Source of the DNA: Adlercreutzia hattorii
GTDB lineage: Bacteria; Actinomycetota; Coriobacteriia; Coriobacteriales; Eggerthellaceae
Length of the DNA stretch: 64,000 nucleotides
Reading direction: 5' to 3'
NCBI RefSeq assembly: GCF_011405655.1
Contig: NZ_AP022829.1
Coordinates: 2,403,001 to 2,467,000, forward strand
Each line of letters begins with the position of its first letter. The first letter of the stretch is position 1. Shown here in pieces: positions 26,035 to 34,099 of the stretch. A program made the position numbers and the translations under genes. A model generated the notes under the pieces. That model had not been told where the DNA came from. It saw only the letters and a program-made list of their open reading frames with translations, and did not search any database.

Positions 26035-27022
26035 ATGAAACGTTTACCTAAATATACGCCTGCGGAAGTACGGAATGATCCATACGGATTTACTTACAAA
26101 GAAATGTCGGAAGTTATTGGCGAGAATGAAGCAAAAGCCTTATATGAAGAATTATATAAGCAATTACCACGCAAAAAAAAATCTATCAATGTTGGTAAAA
26201 AATATTTGCAAAAGCAGTGATACTGAAAAGTATGTTTACGAACTGAAAGACAACAAATACATTGAAACGGTTTTTATCAAGCGGCGAGATGGTGGAACTG
26301 TTTGCGTGAGCACACAAGTCGGTTGTCCTGTTGGTTGTATTTTTTGTGAGTCCGGGCGAAATGGCTTTGTTCGTAATCTAACATCGTCAGAAATCGTACA
26401 ACAGATTATATTGTTGCGTCGAAAAGTAAACCGTATCGTTTTTATGGGTATGGGAGAGCCTTTATTCAATTATGACAACTTGATAAAAGCAATCCATATT
26501 CTCCGAGATAGATATGGGCTCAACTTTCCAACCGACGGCATTACCATATCAACAGTTGGTCCGGTCGATCAATTAAAAAAATTGCGCGAGGAACATCTTA
26601 AAATTCAGTTGACAATATCTTTACACGCAGCAACACAATCTGCAAGAAATCGTATTATTCCTCACATGCGCATATATGCTATTGAAGATGTTGTTAAGCA
26701 AGCCTTATCCTATTCTGAAAGGCATAATCGCAAAATTGTCTTTGCGTATTTGCTTTTACCGGGTATAAATGACCGGCCCTCAGATGTAAGACAACTTGCA
26801 AAATGGTTTCGGGGCAAAAAAGTTATGATTAACGTGTTACAATACAACCCAACAAGCAATTCAAGAATTAAAGCACCACAGAAACGGGAAATAGTTGCAT
26901 TCAAACATCAATTAGAGCAAGCAGGACTTGAAGTTACTATGAGAGTTTCTCATGGCAGAGAGATTAACGCGGCTTGTGGACAGTTAGCTAACACATATAA
27001 TAAATTCAAAAAAAATGATTAA
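26035..27022 (+). pseudogene. Cfr/RlmN-like radical SAM methyltransferase, frameshifted
   Basis: Two frames make one protein. Frame 1 (26035-26220) starts MKRLPKYTPAEV with AAAGGA before the ATG; the rest is in frame 2 to 27022. The shift falls in a run of nine A at 26173-26181; eight A would give LPRKKNLSMLVKN, a smooth join. Catalytic features are intact: CPVGCIFC (CxxxCxxC), MGMGEPLFNY, and INAACGQL with the methyl-carrying Cys. Relatives methylate 23S rRNA A2503; Cfr types methylate C8 and give resistance to several ribosome drugs. Which type this is cannot be settled. AT-rich, foreign, terminator after. RNA-polymerase slippage on A9 could restore some product. Confidence 0.8.
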
Positions 27023-27045
27023 AAGTGCCAGACGCATAGACGCAG

Positions 27046-27093
27046 AGCCGATAACGCATTAGGTCAAAAAACCTATGTGTTATCGGCTTTTTT
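27046..27093 (+). terminator. Terminator after the Cfr-like gene
   Basis: Long stem (27046-27064 with 27071-27088) capped by a CAAAAA loop and followed by T6. Confidence 0.88.
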
Positions 27094-27254
27094 ATTTAAT
27101 ATTGCGCAAAAGCCGCTGTTCCCTATTATAGAATGGATTGCGGGTAGTGTATTAAAGTCGCCCTTTTTTAAGGATACGGCGGTATCGGGGAGGTATCGCC
27201 GTGTCCATTTTTATTTACTGTAACCCGCCTAATGCTTTGCGGTCAAAAAAAGCT

Positions 27255-27308
27255 ATGCTCCGCAAGCGGGATATTCCGGCTATGAATGTGAACTGTCAAT
27301 ACATTTAG
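27255..27308 (+). CDS. 17-residue leader-like ORF (MLRKRDIPAMN...)
   Basis: Short ORF inside an imperfect stem (about 27221-27239 pairing with 27258-27270). It precedes a strong terminator. Layout resembles transcription-attenuation leaders ahead of tetracycline ribosomal-protection genes on mobile elements; no such gene follows here. Confidence 0.3.
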   Translation: MLRKRDIPAMNVNCQYI

Positions 27309-27327
27309 CTACTGCTTACATTTCCTT

Positions 27328-27369
27328 TGCGCCCGTCCGCGTCTTGCGGACGGGCGCATTTTGCTTTTT
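27328..27369 (+). terminator. Attenuator-like terminator
   Basis: Perfect 13-bp stem 27328-27340/27346-27358 followed by a T-rich tract. The AT-rich foreign DNA ends about here. Confidence 0.7.
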
Positions 27370-27379
27370 TCAACTTTTT

Positions 27380-27907
27380 TCTGAAAAGCGCACTCAAGAG
27401 CCATCTCCCGAACGGGTACGGAGCGAAAGGGGCAGAGAGGACAAGCCCTTAACTCCCGTCCTCTACTCCACGCGGGAAGGAGGTGAACTCTATGGAGCTA
27501 TCTTCTCCGTTCCCGAAAACCTCTACATCATCGGCATGATGAACACGGCGGACAGGAGCCTTGCCATGATCGACTACGCCCTGCGCAGGCGCTTCTCGTT
27601 CTACGAGATGGAGCCTGCGTTCGATTCGGAGGGCTTCAAAAGAGAGCTCTCTGAACACGACTCCCCGCAGCTTCAGAAACTGGTCGGTGCGCTGCGAAGC
27701 CTGAATCGGGAGATCGAACAGGATCAGTCACTCGGTAAGGGCTTCCGAATCGGGCACAGCTACCTGTGCGGACTCGAGGATGGATCGGTTGAGGAGCTGT
27801 CCAACATCGTAGAGCTTGAGATAGCGCCTATGCTCGAAGAGTACTGGTACGACGACGAAGAGAAAGTCGCAGACTGGACAGAGCAGCTCGGGGCCGCGCT
27901 CAAATGA
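27380..27907 (+). pseudogene. mcrB: mcrB remnant, N-terminal part deleted
   Basis: About 176 codons of the C-terminal part of a 5-methylcytosine-specific restriction GTPase. The family region FSVPENLYIIGMMNTADRS, then LAMIDYALRRRFSFYEMEP, is clear; the GTP-binding Walker motifs and DNA-recognition domain are absent. The left edge abuts the AT-rich segment. The frame stays open and overlaps mcrC by ATGA, the native arrangement. No good start with a ribosome-binding site in frame. The left boundary is approximate. Confidence 0.8.
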
Positions 27908-28962
27908 GAACCCACAAGGGCATACCGATCTCCAACCTCTACTACATGCTCGCCTATGCATTCGAGTTCGTCGACAAGAGCAAACTTATAGACGTCGGGA
28001 CGGATGATTTCGACAACGCACTTGATCTCCTGGCCTTCCTGCTCGAAACGGGCATTGCGAGCCAGGTGAAGCACGGCCTCTACAAGGAGTACGTTTCAAA
28101 AAGGGAGGAGCTGCTTACGGTCAGGGGCAAGATCGACATGCTACCAACCGCCCGTAGCAGGTTCGCCAGAAAGCAGACCATATCCTGTGAGTTCGACGAG
28201 CTTTCCGAGAACAATCTAATGAATCAGATCCTGAAGACGACGTGCCTGCTCCTCGTGAGAAGCGACGACGTTGACCGAAGTCGCAGGGATGCCATCAAGA
28301 AAACCATGCTCTACTTCTCGGAAGTGGAACCGATCCCCCTGCGATCGGTGGATTGGGCGAGGATCGACTTCACGCGCAGCAACCGGTCGTACCGCTTCCT
28401 CCTAAGCATCTGCCAGCTCATCGCCGAGGGCATGCTCATCGACGATTCCAAGGGCGGATTCGTCCTTGCCCCGTACATAGACGAAGGCACGCTCAACAGG
28501 CTGTTCGAGAAGTTCGTGCTGCGCTACTACAAAGTTCACCATCCGGAGCTGAGCTCCTCGTCGCCCAAGATCGCTTGGGCGCTGGACGAAGAGTACTCGG
28601 GAACCATGCTTCCGACGATGCAGACCGACATCGCCCTGTCCAACGCTGGAAGATTCTTGATCATCGATGCGAAATTCTACGCAAGTTCGCTTCTGAGCCA
28701 GGAGCGATACGGCACGAAAAGGGTTCATTCCGGCAACCTCTACCAGATCTTCTCCTACGTGAAGAACAAGGCGTCGTCCTCCCCCGAGCTCGAAGTTCTC
28801 GGCATGCTTCTCTATGCCAGAACCCGAGAAGCCGTCCAGCCCAACGAGAGGTTCCTGATGGACGGGAACGAGATACATGTCAGAACCCTCGACCTGGCAG
28901 GCCAGTTCGGCGACATATCGAGCGAGCTCGAGGACATAGCCGCCCTGATGGGGTCAAAGTAG
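27904..28962 (+). CDS. mcrC: McrC, nuclease subunit of McrBC-type restriction
   Basis: 352 residues, full length. The start IPISNLYYMLAYAFEF and the nuclease core QTDIALSNAGRFLIIDAKFY (D...DxK) agree with McrC of the McrBC system, which cuts DNA with methylated cytosine using the McrB motor. It overlaps the mcrB remnant by 4 bp. Without McrB the enzyme should be inactive unless another McrB works with it. Followed after 11 bp by an unknown protein. Confidence 0.9.
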   Translation: MRTHKGIPISNLYYMLAYAFEFVDKSKLIDVGTDDFDNALDLLAFLLETGIASQVKHGLYKEYVSKREELLTVRGKIDMLPTARSRFARKQTISCEFDELSENNLMNQILKTTCLLLVRSDDVDRSRRDAIKKTMLYFSEVEPIPLRSVDWARIDFTRSNRSYRFLLSICQLIAEGMLIDDSKGGFVLAPYIDEGTLNRLFEKFVLRYYKVHHPELSSSSPKIAWALDEEYSGTMLPTMQTDIALSNAGRFLIIDAKFYASSLLSQERYGTKRVHSGNLYQIFSYVKNKASSSPELEVLGMLLYARTREAVQPNERFLMDGNEIHVRTLDLAGQFGDISSELEDIAALMGSK

Positions 28963-28973
28963 GGAGACTGCTC

Positions 28974-29723
28974 ATGCCAAACAAAGTGAGAATCGATATC
29001 GAGCATCCATGCATCCGTTTGTTCGACAAGCGGGAGTACGCCGAGCAATTCGTAGAGGGCCGCTTCAGGATGTCCATGTTGAAATGCTACCGCAAGATGG
29101 CGGAAGATGACTCCGGCATCGGCGACCTCTACGAGGGGATCAGGATGGTTGAGGCTTCAGTGTTTCCGAGCAACGAGAACCCCGAACTAGGGAATACGCC
29201 GGAAAAGGTGTCTCTACCTTTGCGAATTCCGGAAGTGGAAGAATCGGTCGTGCTGTGCGCTACCAGTTTTCGGGAAGGCGCACTTGAGAGCGCTGGAGAG
29301 GTAGATGGGCGGCATCTGGCCCGAATGTCGGAAAGATTCTCGGATTTCGTTGACCGTCAAGGGAATGAGGCGTCCAAGGTTTATTGCGCCGTATTCTCCG
29401 CAAGCGAAATGGCGAATGCCCTCAGGGACTATGCGGAGCAGCGAGGACTCGCTTTTATCTGTAATGAAATTGAATATGGGCTCCTGCCTCTCACTGAGAA
29501 GGAAATCAAGGAGCTGAAGCAGGGCCAGCCTGCGATCTACAAGTTCCTCTTCCATAAGAGGGAGGGCTACAGCGATCAGTTCGAGTACCGCTATGCGATC
29601 CTTCCCAAACCCGGCGACGACACTGGCATTCTGGCGGAAATGCTGGGATCCGAGGAGTTCATCAATGTGGAGATACCGCCGCTCAAGCAATACCAGCTTT
29701 TGGAATACCAGGTCGGCGGGTGA
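28974..29723 (+). CDS. Hypothetical protein after mcrC
   Basis: 249 residues from the ATG at 28974 (GGGAGA before it), 11 bp after mcrC. Begins VRIDIEHPCIRLFDKREYAEQFVEGRFRMS; no membrane segment, no recognised family. A conserved-looking C-terminal part (HKREGYSDQFEYRYAIL, VEIPPLKQYQLLEY). Probably co-transcribed with mcrC, so a defence-linked accessory protein is possible but unproven. Confidence 0.65.
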   Translation: MPNKVRIDIEHPCIRLFDKREYAEQFVEGRFRMSMLKCYRKMAEDDSGIGDLYEGIRMVEASVFPSNENPELGNTPEKVSLPLRIPEVEESVVLCATSFREGALESAGEVDGRHLARMSERFSDFVDRQGNEASKVYCAVFSASEMANALRDYAEQRGLAFICNEIEYGLLPLTEKEIKELKQGQPAIYKFLFHKREGYSDQFEYRYAILPKPGDDTGILAEMLGSEEFINVEIPPLKQYQLLEYQVGG

Positions 29724-29738
29724 TACGGCGCGGGCGGA

Positions 29739-30098
29739 TCAGATAAGGGAGCCGGTCAGCTCTCGGCAGATGTTCGTCATTCCTACGAAGCGACGGCGGA
29801 GGTCGTCGCTTGCCCAGCATAGGCACGAACCCTCAGCTGCTCCTGTCTTGAAGGAACTCGGAAGCACGTTTTCTGCTTCATCGAGGTTTACGGCACCGCG
29901 CCTGCATCTTAGAGCACCATCCTCATTCCATACCAAGATGTCGTCTCTTTCGAACCTGAAGATCATTGCTATGGGCTCATGCCAGCACTTAAGATCGCAG
30001 TCCCAGAGCCTGAACACATCCGCAAGGTAGTCGTCGTCAAACGCCATGAAGGCAGCGCACACATCGTCAGGAATGGTTCTCGCGGTATCTCCAGTCAT
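29739..30098 (-). CDS. Small hypothetical protein
   Basis: 119 residues from the ATG at 30098, with AGG five bases before it; a GTG at 30104 is possible. Contains DCDLKCWHEP and a tail GSCLCWASDDLRR with several Cys. Faces the hypothetical gene to its left and shares direction with the integrase block to its right. No family recognised. Frame length and composition support a gene, but weakly. Confidence 0.45.
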   Translation of the reverse strand: MTGDTARTIPDDVCAAFMAFDDDYLADVFRLWDCDLKCWHEPIAMIFRFERDDILVWNEDGALRCRRGAVNLDEAENVLPSSFKTGAAEGSCLCWASDDLRRRFVGMTNICRELTGSLI

Positions 30099-30185
30099 CT
30101 TCACCTAGCAATCTCTCGTTTTCGGCAAGCATACATTGCCAGTCGAATGTTGTATGCCCCTAAATGGGACACCCAACGATTTTCC

Positions 30186-31265
30186 CTATTCTCTGATGTT
30201 CTTTGCGCTGTTGAGGGCATCGGCCATCGCTCCTTGTGAGTTGGGGAGCAGGTGCGCATAGCGAAACGTGATGTCAGTCGTCTCGTGACCCATGCGCTCG
30301 GCTATCGCAACCACGCTGAAGCCCATATGGATGAGCATGGAGACATGGCTGTGCCTAAGGTCATGCACCCTGATGCGCTTCACGCCGGATAGCTTGCAGC
30401 CACGATCCAACTCGTGGCAGAGGAACGACTTCGACATTCCCTTGAAGATCCTCTCGTCTGGCTCTATCTTCAGTATCAATTCGACGTACTCCCTGATCTC
30501 CTCGCATAGGAATTCGGATATGGCTATCTTCCTATACGACTTCTTCGTCTTCGGCGGGCCAACGATCGCCTCACCATCTTTCCTTGAGAGGCTCTTGTCT
30601 ATGGTGAGGATGCGGTTCTCGAAATCGAAGTCGGCGGGCGTGAGTGCCAGAAGCTCGCCTTCTCGAATGCCCGTCCAGAACAGGAGGTCGAACGCGTAGT
30701 AGCTTTTTGCCTTGTCGCAGATCGCGTCCAGGAACCTGTTGAACTCGTCCTTGCTCCATATCTGCATCTCGCCTGATCTCGTTTTGCCCGTCTTGGCGAC
30801 CTTCTTCATCGGGTTCGGTTTAAGCCCATAGTTACGCTCGGCGTGGTTGAGCAGGGACGCCAGATCGCTGTTGAGTTTTCTGACATAGGTCGGCGATAAG
30901 CGATTGCCGTTCTTGAGCCTCTGCTCGTCTAGCCATCCCTGCCAATGCAGGATGTCTATGGGCTCGATGTCTCCAAGCAGCTTCTCTCCGAAGTAGGGCT
31001 TGATCCATTTCTCGATGGACAGCTTCTTGGTATCGTAGGTCGTCCAGCGGATGCGTGGCTTCACATCACCCAAGTAGACGTCTACGAAGGCTGAGAACGG
31101 GAAGCTGCACGGGTTCTCGGCGCGCGCCCTGAACTCTTTTTCATAGCGGAGCGCATCGTCCTCCGTGTCGAAGCTTCTCTTGAACTTCTGCTTGAGCGAG
31201 CCATCGGGCAGGCGGTAATAGAACGATGCGGACCATTTTCCGTTATCCAGCTTGTATGCAGGCAT
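30186..31265 (-). CDS. Tyrosine recombinase/integrase (second of two)
   Basis: 359 residues. N-terminal arm-binding region (PDGSLKQKFKRSF), core-binding SAM-like domain, and the catalytic part with TGIREGELLALTPADF, VHDLRHSHVSML and GHETTDITFRYAHL: Arg, HxxR, His and the terminal Tyr are present. Such enzymes insert or excise mobile elements. A paralogue is 3 genes upstream. Its end is followed by no obvious att repeat in view. Confidence 0.93.
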   Translation of the reverse strand: MPAYKLDNGKWSASFYYRLPDGSLKQKFKRSFDTEDDALRYEKEFRARAENPCSFPFSAFVDVYLGDVKPRIRWTTYDTKKLSIEKWIKPYFGEKLLGDIEPIDILHWQGWLDEQRLKNGNRLSPTYVRKLNSDLASLLNHAERNYGLKPNPMKKVAKTGKTRSGEMQIWSKDEFNRFLDAICDKAKSYYAFDLLFWTGIREGELLALTPADFDFENRILTIDKSLSRKDGEAIVGPPKTKKSYRKIAISEFLCEEIREYVELILKIEPDERIFKGMSKSFLCHELDRGCKLSGVKRIRVHDLRHSHVSMLIHMGFSVVAIAERMGHETTDITFRYAHLLPNSQGAMADALNSAKNIRE

Positions 31266-31268
31266 CGA

Positions 31269-31637
31269 CTAGCACCTCCCCATGTTCTTGAGGATCTCGT
31301 CCTCGTCCTCGATCTCCGACCTGGTCTCGTCTCCGCGCAGCCCGAGCATGACATCAGCCAGAAGGTCGCATGTCTCCAGCAGGTGTTCGCTGGGGTTGTC
31401 GCCCTTACGGAGCCGGTTGAGCTGCTTGCAGACCTCGCGCACCTCGTCACGCAGCGCTTTCAGCGCCCTGGGCGAGGGCACGACGGTGACCTCCATGTCG
31501 CATAGCTTGGACATTATGTAGTCCTGCTTGGTTAGCCCGCTCATGGCGGCCATGAGGTCTATCCTCTTGCTCATCTCCTTGGTGACTCTGAATGCGACGG
31601 TTATTGGCCTCGCTCTGTCTTCGTTTTTGCAAACCAT
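31269..31637 (-). CDS. Ribbon-helix-helix, MobC-like protein
   Basis: 122 residues from the ATG at 31637 (AGAGGA before). Start region ARPITVAFRVTKEMSKRIDLMA-type resembles ribbon-helix-helix DNA-binding domains of mobilisation accessory proteins; the rest is helical and acidic. Packed between two integrases: 1 bp from the first and 3 bp from the second. It may direct recombination or repress the operon. No relaxase is seen nearby. Confidence 0.6.
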   Translation of the reverse strand: MVCKNEDRARPITVAFRVTKEMSKRIDLMAAMSGLTKQDYIMSKLCDMEVTVVPSPRALKALRDEVREVCKQLNRLRKGDNPSEHLLETCDLLADVMLGLRGDETRSEIEDEDEILKNMGRC

Positions 31638-31638
31638 G

Positions 31639-32712
31639 TCAGTCCTCTCTATACGATTGCAAGGCATCGGCCATCTTCTCCTGCGAGCCCGGGAACATGT
31701 GGCCGTAGCGGAACGTGATCTCTGCGGACTCGTGGCCCGTCCTGTCGCCGATGGCCACGGCCGAGAATCCCATCTCTATCAGTAGGGAAACATGGCTGTG
31801 ACGAAGGTCGTGCACCCTGATGACAGGAACGCCCGTCATGGCGCATCCCTTTGCGATGGCCGCCTTCAGCTTTGCCGAGCTGAGGTCGGCAAAGATGCGC
31901 TCGTCATGAGCCGTCGGGGACACGTTGTAGACGAAGTCCCGAAGCTCGTCGCGCAGGAACTCCGGGAGGGCTATCTGCCTGATCGACTTCTCGGTCTTGG
32001 GGTCGGTGATGAGGTCCTTCCGCTTAAGCCGCCGATAGGAATGCCTGACATACAAAGTCGATCCCACGAAGTCTATGTCGGCGGGAGTGAGCGCGAGGAG
32101 CTCTCCTGTTCGCACGCCCGTCCAATAGAGGACCTCGAAGGCGATGTAGAGCAGTTTGTCGTCGGTCTGGGACTCGGAGAACCTCAGATACTGCTCCTTG
32201 GACCAGATGTTTATTCCGCGAGCGTTCTTGGAGCCGATGCGCGGCGCTTTCTTGATCGGGTTGGGATGGAGCCCGTAATATCGCTCGGCGTGGTTCATGA
32301 TCGAGGCGAATGCGCTGTTAACCGTTCGCACGTACGTCTCCGAGTAGGGCTCGCCGTTTTCCTTCCTGAAGGCGAGGATCTCGTTCTGCCAGTCGATGAC
32401 GTCGAGCACGGTTATGTCCCTCATGCGCTTGGTGCCGAACTTCGGGATGATCTTGTCGTTGATGATGTACTCGCGAGTGGCCCAGGTATACTCCCGGATG
32501 GTCGGTTTCACATCTTCGGCGTAGACGTCTACAAAGTCTGCGAGCCTCATGTCCATGGAGCCGCGCGCCCTGTTCGTGTAGTCAAGCTCGAACGCCTCGG
32601 CATCGGCTTTCGTCCCGAAGCCGCGCTTGCACTTGTGCTTGCGCTTCCCGTAGATATCCTTGTACCAGAACTGGCTCGTCCAGCTCCCGTTCTCCTCTCT
32701 CACCGCAGTCAT
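31639..32712 (-). CDS. Tyrosine recombinase/integrase (first of two)
   Basis: 357 residues. Same domain order as its neighbour with TGVRTGELLALTPADI, VHDLRHSHVSLLIEM and GHESAEITFRYGHMF; all catalytic residues are there. Clearly paralogous to the gene at 30186-31265 but far from identical. Start overlaps the excisionase-like gene by 4 bp (ATGA), so the four genes form one operon: HTH, integrase, RHH, integrase. Confidence 0.93.
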   Translation of the reverse strand: MTAVREENGSWTSQFWYKDIYGKRKHKCKRGFGTKADAEAFELDYTNRARGSMDMRLADFVDVYAEDVKPTIREYTWATREYIINDKIIPKFGTKRMRDITVLDVIDWQNEILAFRKENGEPYSETYVRTVNSAFASIMNHAERYYGLHPNPIKKAPRIGSKNARGINIWSKEQYLRFSESQTDDKLLYIAFEVLYWTGVRTGELLALTPADIDFVGSTLYVRHSYRRLKRKDLITDPKTEKSIRQIALPEFLRDELRDFVYNVSPTAHDERIFADLSSAKLKAAIAKGCAMTGVPVIRVHDLRHSHVSLLIEMGFSAVAIGDRTGHESAEITFRYGHMFPGSQEKMADALQSYRED

Positions 32713-32906
32713 CGGATACCTTCCTTCCAGCCGAAATAGCGCTGCTCGAAGTAGTCCTTGCTCACCTTTCCCGTTACCGTCATGTAGCCTTTCTCGGCAA
32801 GCTCACGGTTCAGTTCCTTGATGACCGAGTAGGCGGAGGTTCGTGAGATTCCCAGCCTCTCCGCCACCTCCTCGGCTCTGATCATCTCTGGCTTGTGGTT
32901 TACCAT
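32709..32906 (-). CDS. Excisionase-like helix-turn-helix protein
   Basis: 65 residues from the ATG at 32906, AAAGGAG five bases before. EMIRAEEVAERLGISRTSAYSVIKELN is a small winged-type helix-turn-helix as in Xis proteins. First gene of the integrase operon; its promoter region is shared with a divergent XRE repressor and carries dyad operators. Likely recombination directionality factor; transcription factor is an alternative. Confidence 0.7.
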   Translation of the reverse strand: MVNHKPEMIRAEEVAERLGISRTSAYSVIKELNRELAEKGYMTVTGKVSKDYFEQRYFGWKEGIR

Positions 32907-32922
32907 GTATGCTCCTTTCAGA

Positions 32923-33006
32923 CAGTTCACTATTGAACTGTTTCATTCAGGGAATACTAACAGTTCAGTTTCGTACGGTCAATACATTGCGTTCATTTGT
33001 GAACTG
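32923..33006. promoter_or_regulatory. Operator cluster between excisionase and XRE genes
   Basis: Dyad CAGTTCA-CTAT-TGAACTG at 32923-32940, half site CAGTTCA at 32961-32967 and dyad GTTCA-TTTG-TGAAC at 32991-33004. The same motif three times in a divergent promoter is the usual form of a phage-like repressor switch. Confidence 0.75.
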
Positions 33007-33042
33007 TTTTAGAATTCGTAGGACAACGCGCTAAGGAGCCTT

Positions 33043-33459
33043 ATGAACACCGGAGAACTGATTCGCTTCTACAGGAAGCGCAAGCATATGACACAGGCCG
33101 GATTGGGCGAGGCCGCAGGCTTCTCCGAACCAGCCATCAGAAACTACGAGCTGGGCAACAGGACGCCCGACAGAGGCCAGCTGGAGAAGATATCGAAGGC
33201 TCTAGGAGTAACGCCCGACTCCCTTGTCAGACACGAGATCGCAAGCGCGAAGGACGCGCTTGGAGTCTTGTTCCAGCTGGAGGACGAGTTCGGATTAGTT
33301 CCCCAGGAAGATGGATCGCTCAGGATCGATCCCAAGGCCGACAATGCCCAGAAGCTCGATGCAGCCATCAAGGCTTGGGTGAATGCGCGCGATGAGCTCG
33401 CGCGTGGCGACATGGCAGAGGAGGACTACAGGGCCTGGCGCGCAGGCCTCCGGGTCTGA
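33043..33459 (+). CDS. XRE-family repressor
   Basis: 138 residues. Helix-turn-helix in residues 1-60 (LIRFYRKRKHMTQAGLGEAAGFSEPAIRNYELGNR); acidic C-terminal part. AAGGAG lies 6 bases before the ATG. Divergent from the integrase operon with dyad sites between, so it most likely represses integrase/excisionase expression and itself. Followed by a terminator. Confidence 0.85.
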   Translation: MNTGELIRFYRKRKHMTQAGLGEAAGFSEPAIRNYELGNRTPDRGQLEKISKALGVTPDSLVRHEIASAKDALGVLFQLEDEFGLVPQEDGSLRIDPKADNAQKLDAAIKAWVNARDELARGDMAEEDYRAWRAGLRV

Positions 33460-33486
33460 CATAAGCATCAATTTGCATCGTTCACG

Positions 33487-33509
33487 GGCGCTCAAAGAGC
33501 GCCTTTTCT
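33487..33509 (+). terminator. Terminator after the XRE gene
   Basis: Stem 33487-33493/33497-33503 and T-rich tail. Confidence 0.75.
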
Positions 33510-34099
33510 TTTCCTCTTGCACATGCCGTTCGCAAAATATGCCATCTACCTCGTAGTATCGGTAATTGTATTTACTCCTGCATACATCTGCTCCAGTTTT
33601 CACGTAACTCCTGAGGCGATTTGAACGCGCACCGATACTGTAAATCGTAGGAAGATCTGGTCTAGAAATGTGCCCGAAATGCCCTGATTCATAGTATCGG
33701 ACGCATTTTTTACACCCCTATCTTTCCTGGGCAAACATCCAATTTGGAGCTCGATTTCGGGGGTGAGTACAAAACGATACTGTTCTCCATAATTGCCCAC
33801 TTTTCCCATTGCCAGTGATGGTATCAAGCGGCTGGATTCAGTCCATTTCTCTCGACCACTTTTGAATGCTTTGTAAAACTATCGAACTCCCATGCCGATA
33901 TAGAATCGAAAGCTGCACAAAAACAGTATCGGAACTGGGAAAAGAACGACCCGCCATGGTGTTGGCGGGTCATTTCACTGAGAATCAAAAGTGAGAGGAT
34001 ATTCGAGTGGCTTGCAAAATCCTTGTGGAGAATTACACAGTTTTACAAAGAATTAGAAAGTAATAGTGAAGCTAAATAGTGCCTCTGAACTGGTAATTC
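33510..34099. other. Gene-free region with dispersed GTATCGG repeats
   Basis: About 590 bp, less GC-rich than the flanks, no supported ORF. Core AGTATCG recurs: 33555-33562, 33632-33640 (inverted), 33693-33700, 33775-33782 (inverted) and 33924-33932. Arrangement could be protein-binding sites of the mobile element, for example integrase arm sites. It abuts the 3' end of guaA. Confidence 0.5.
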
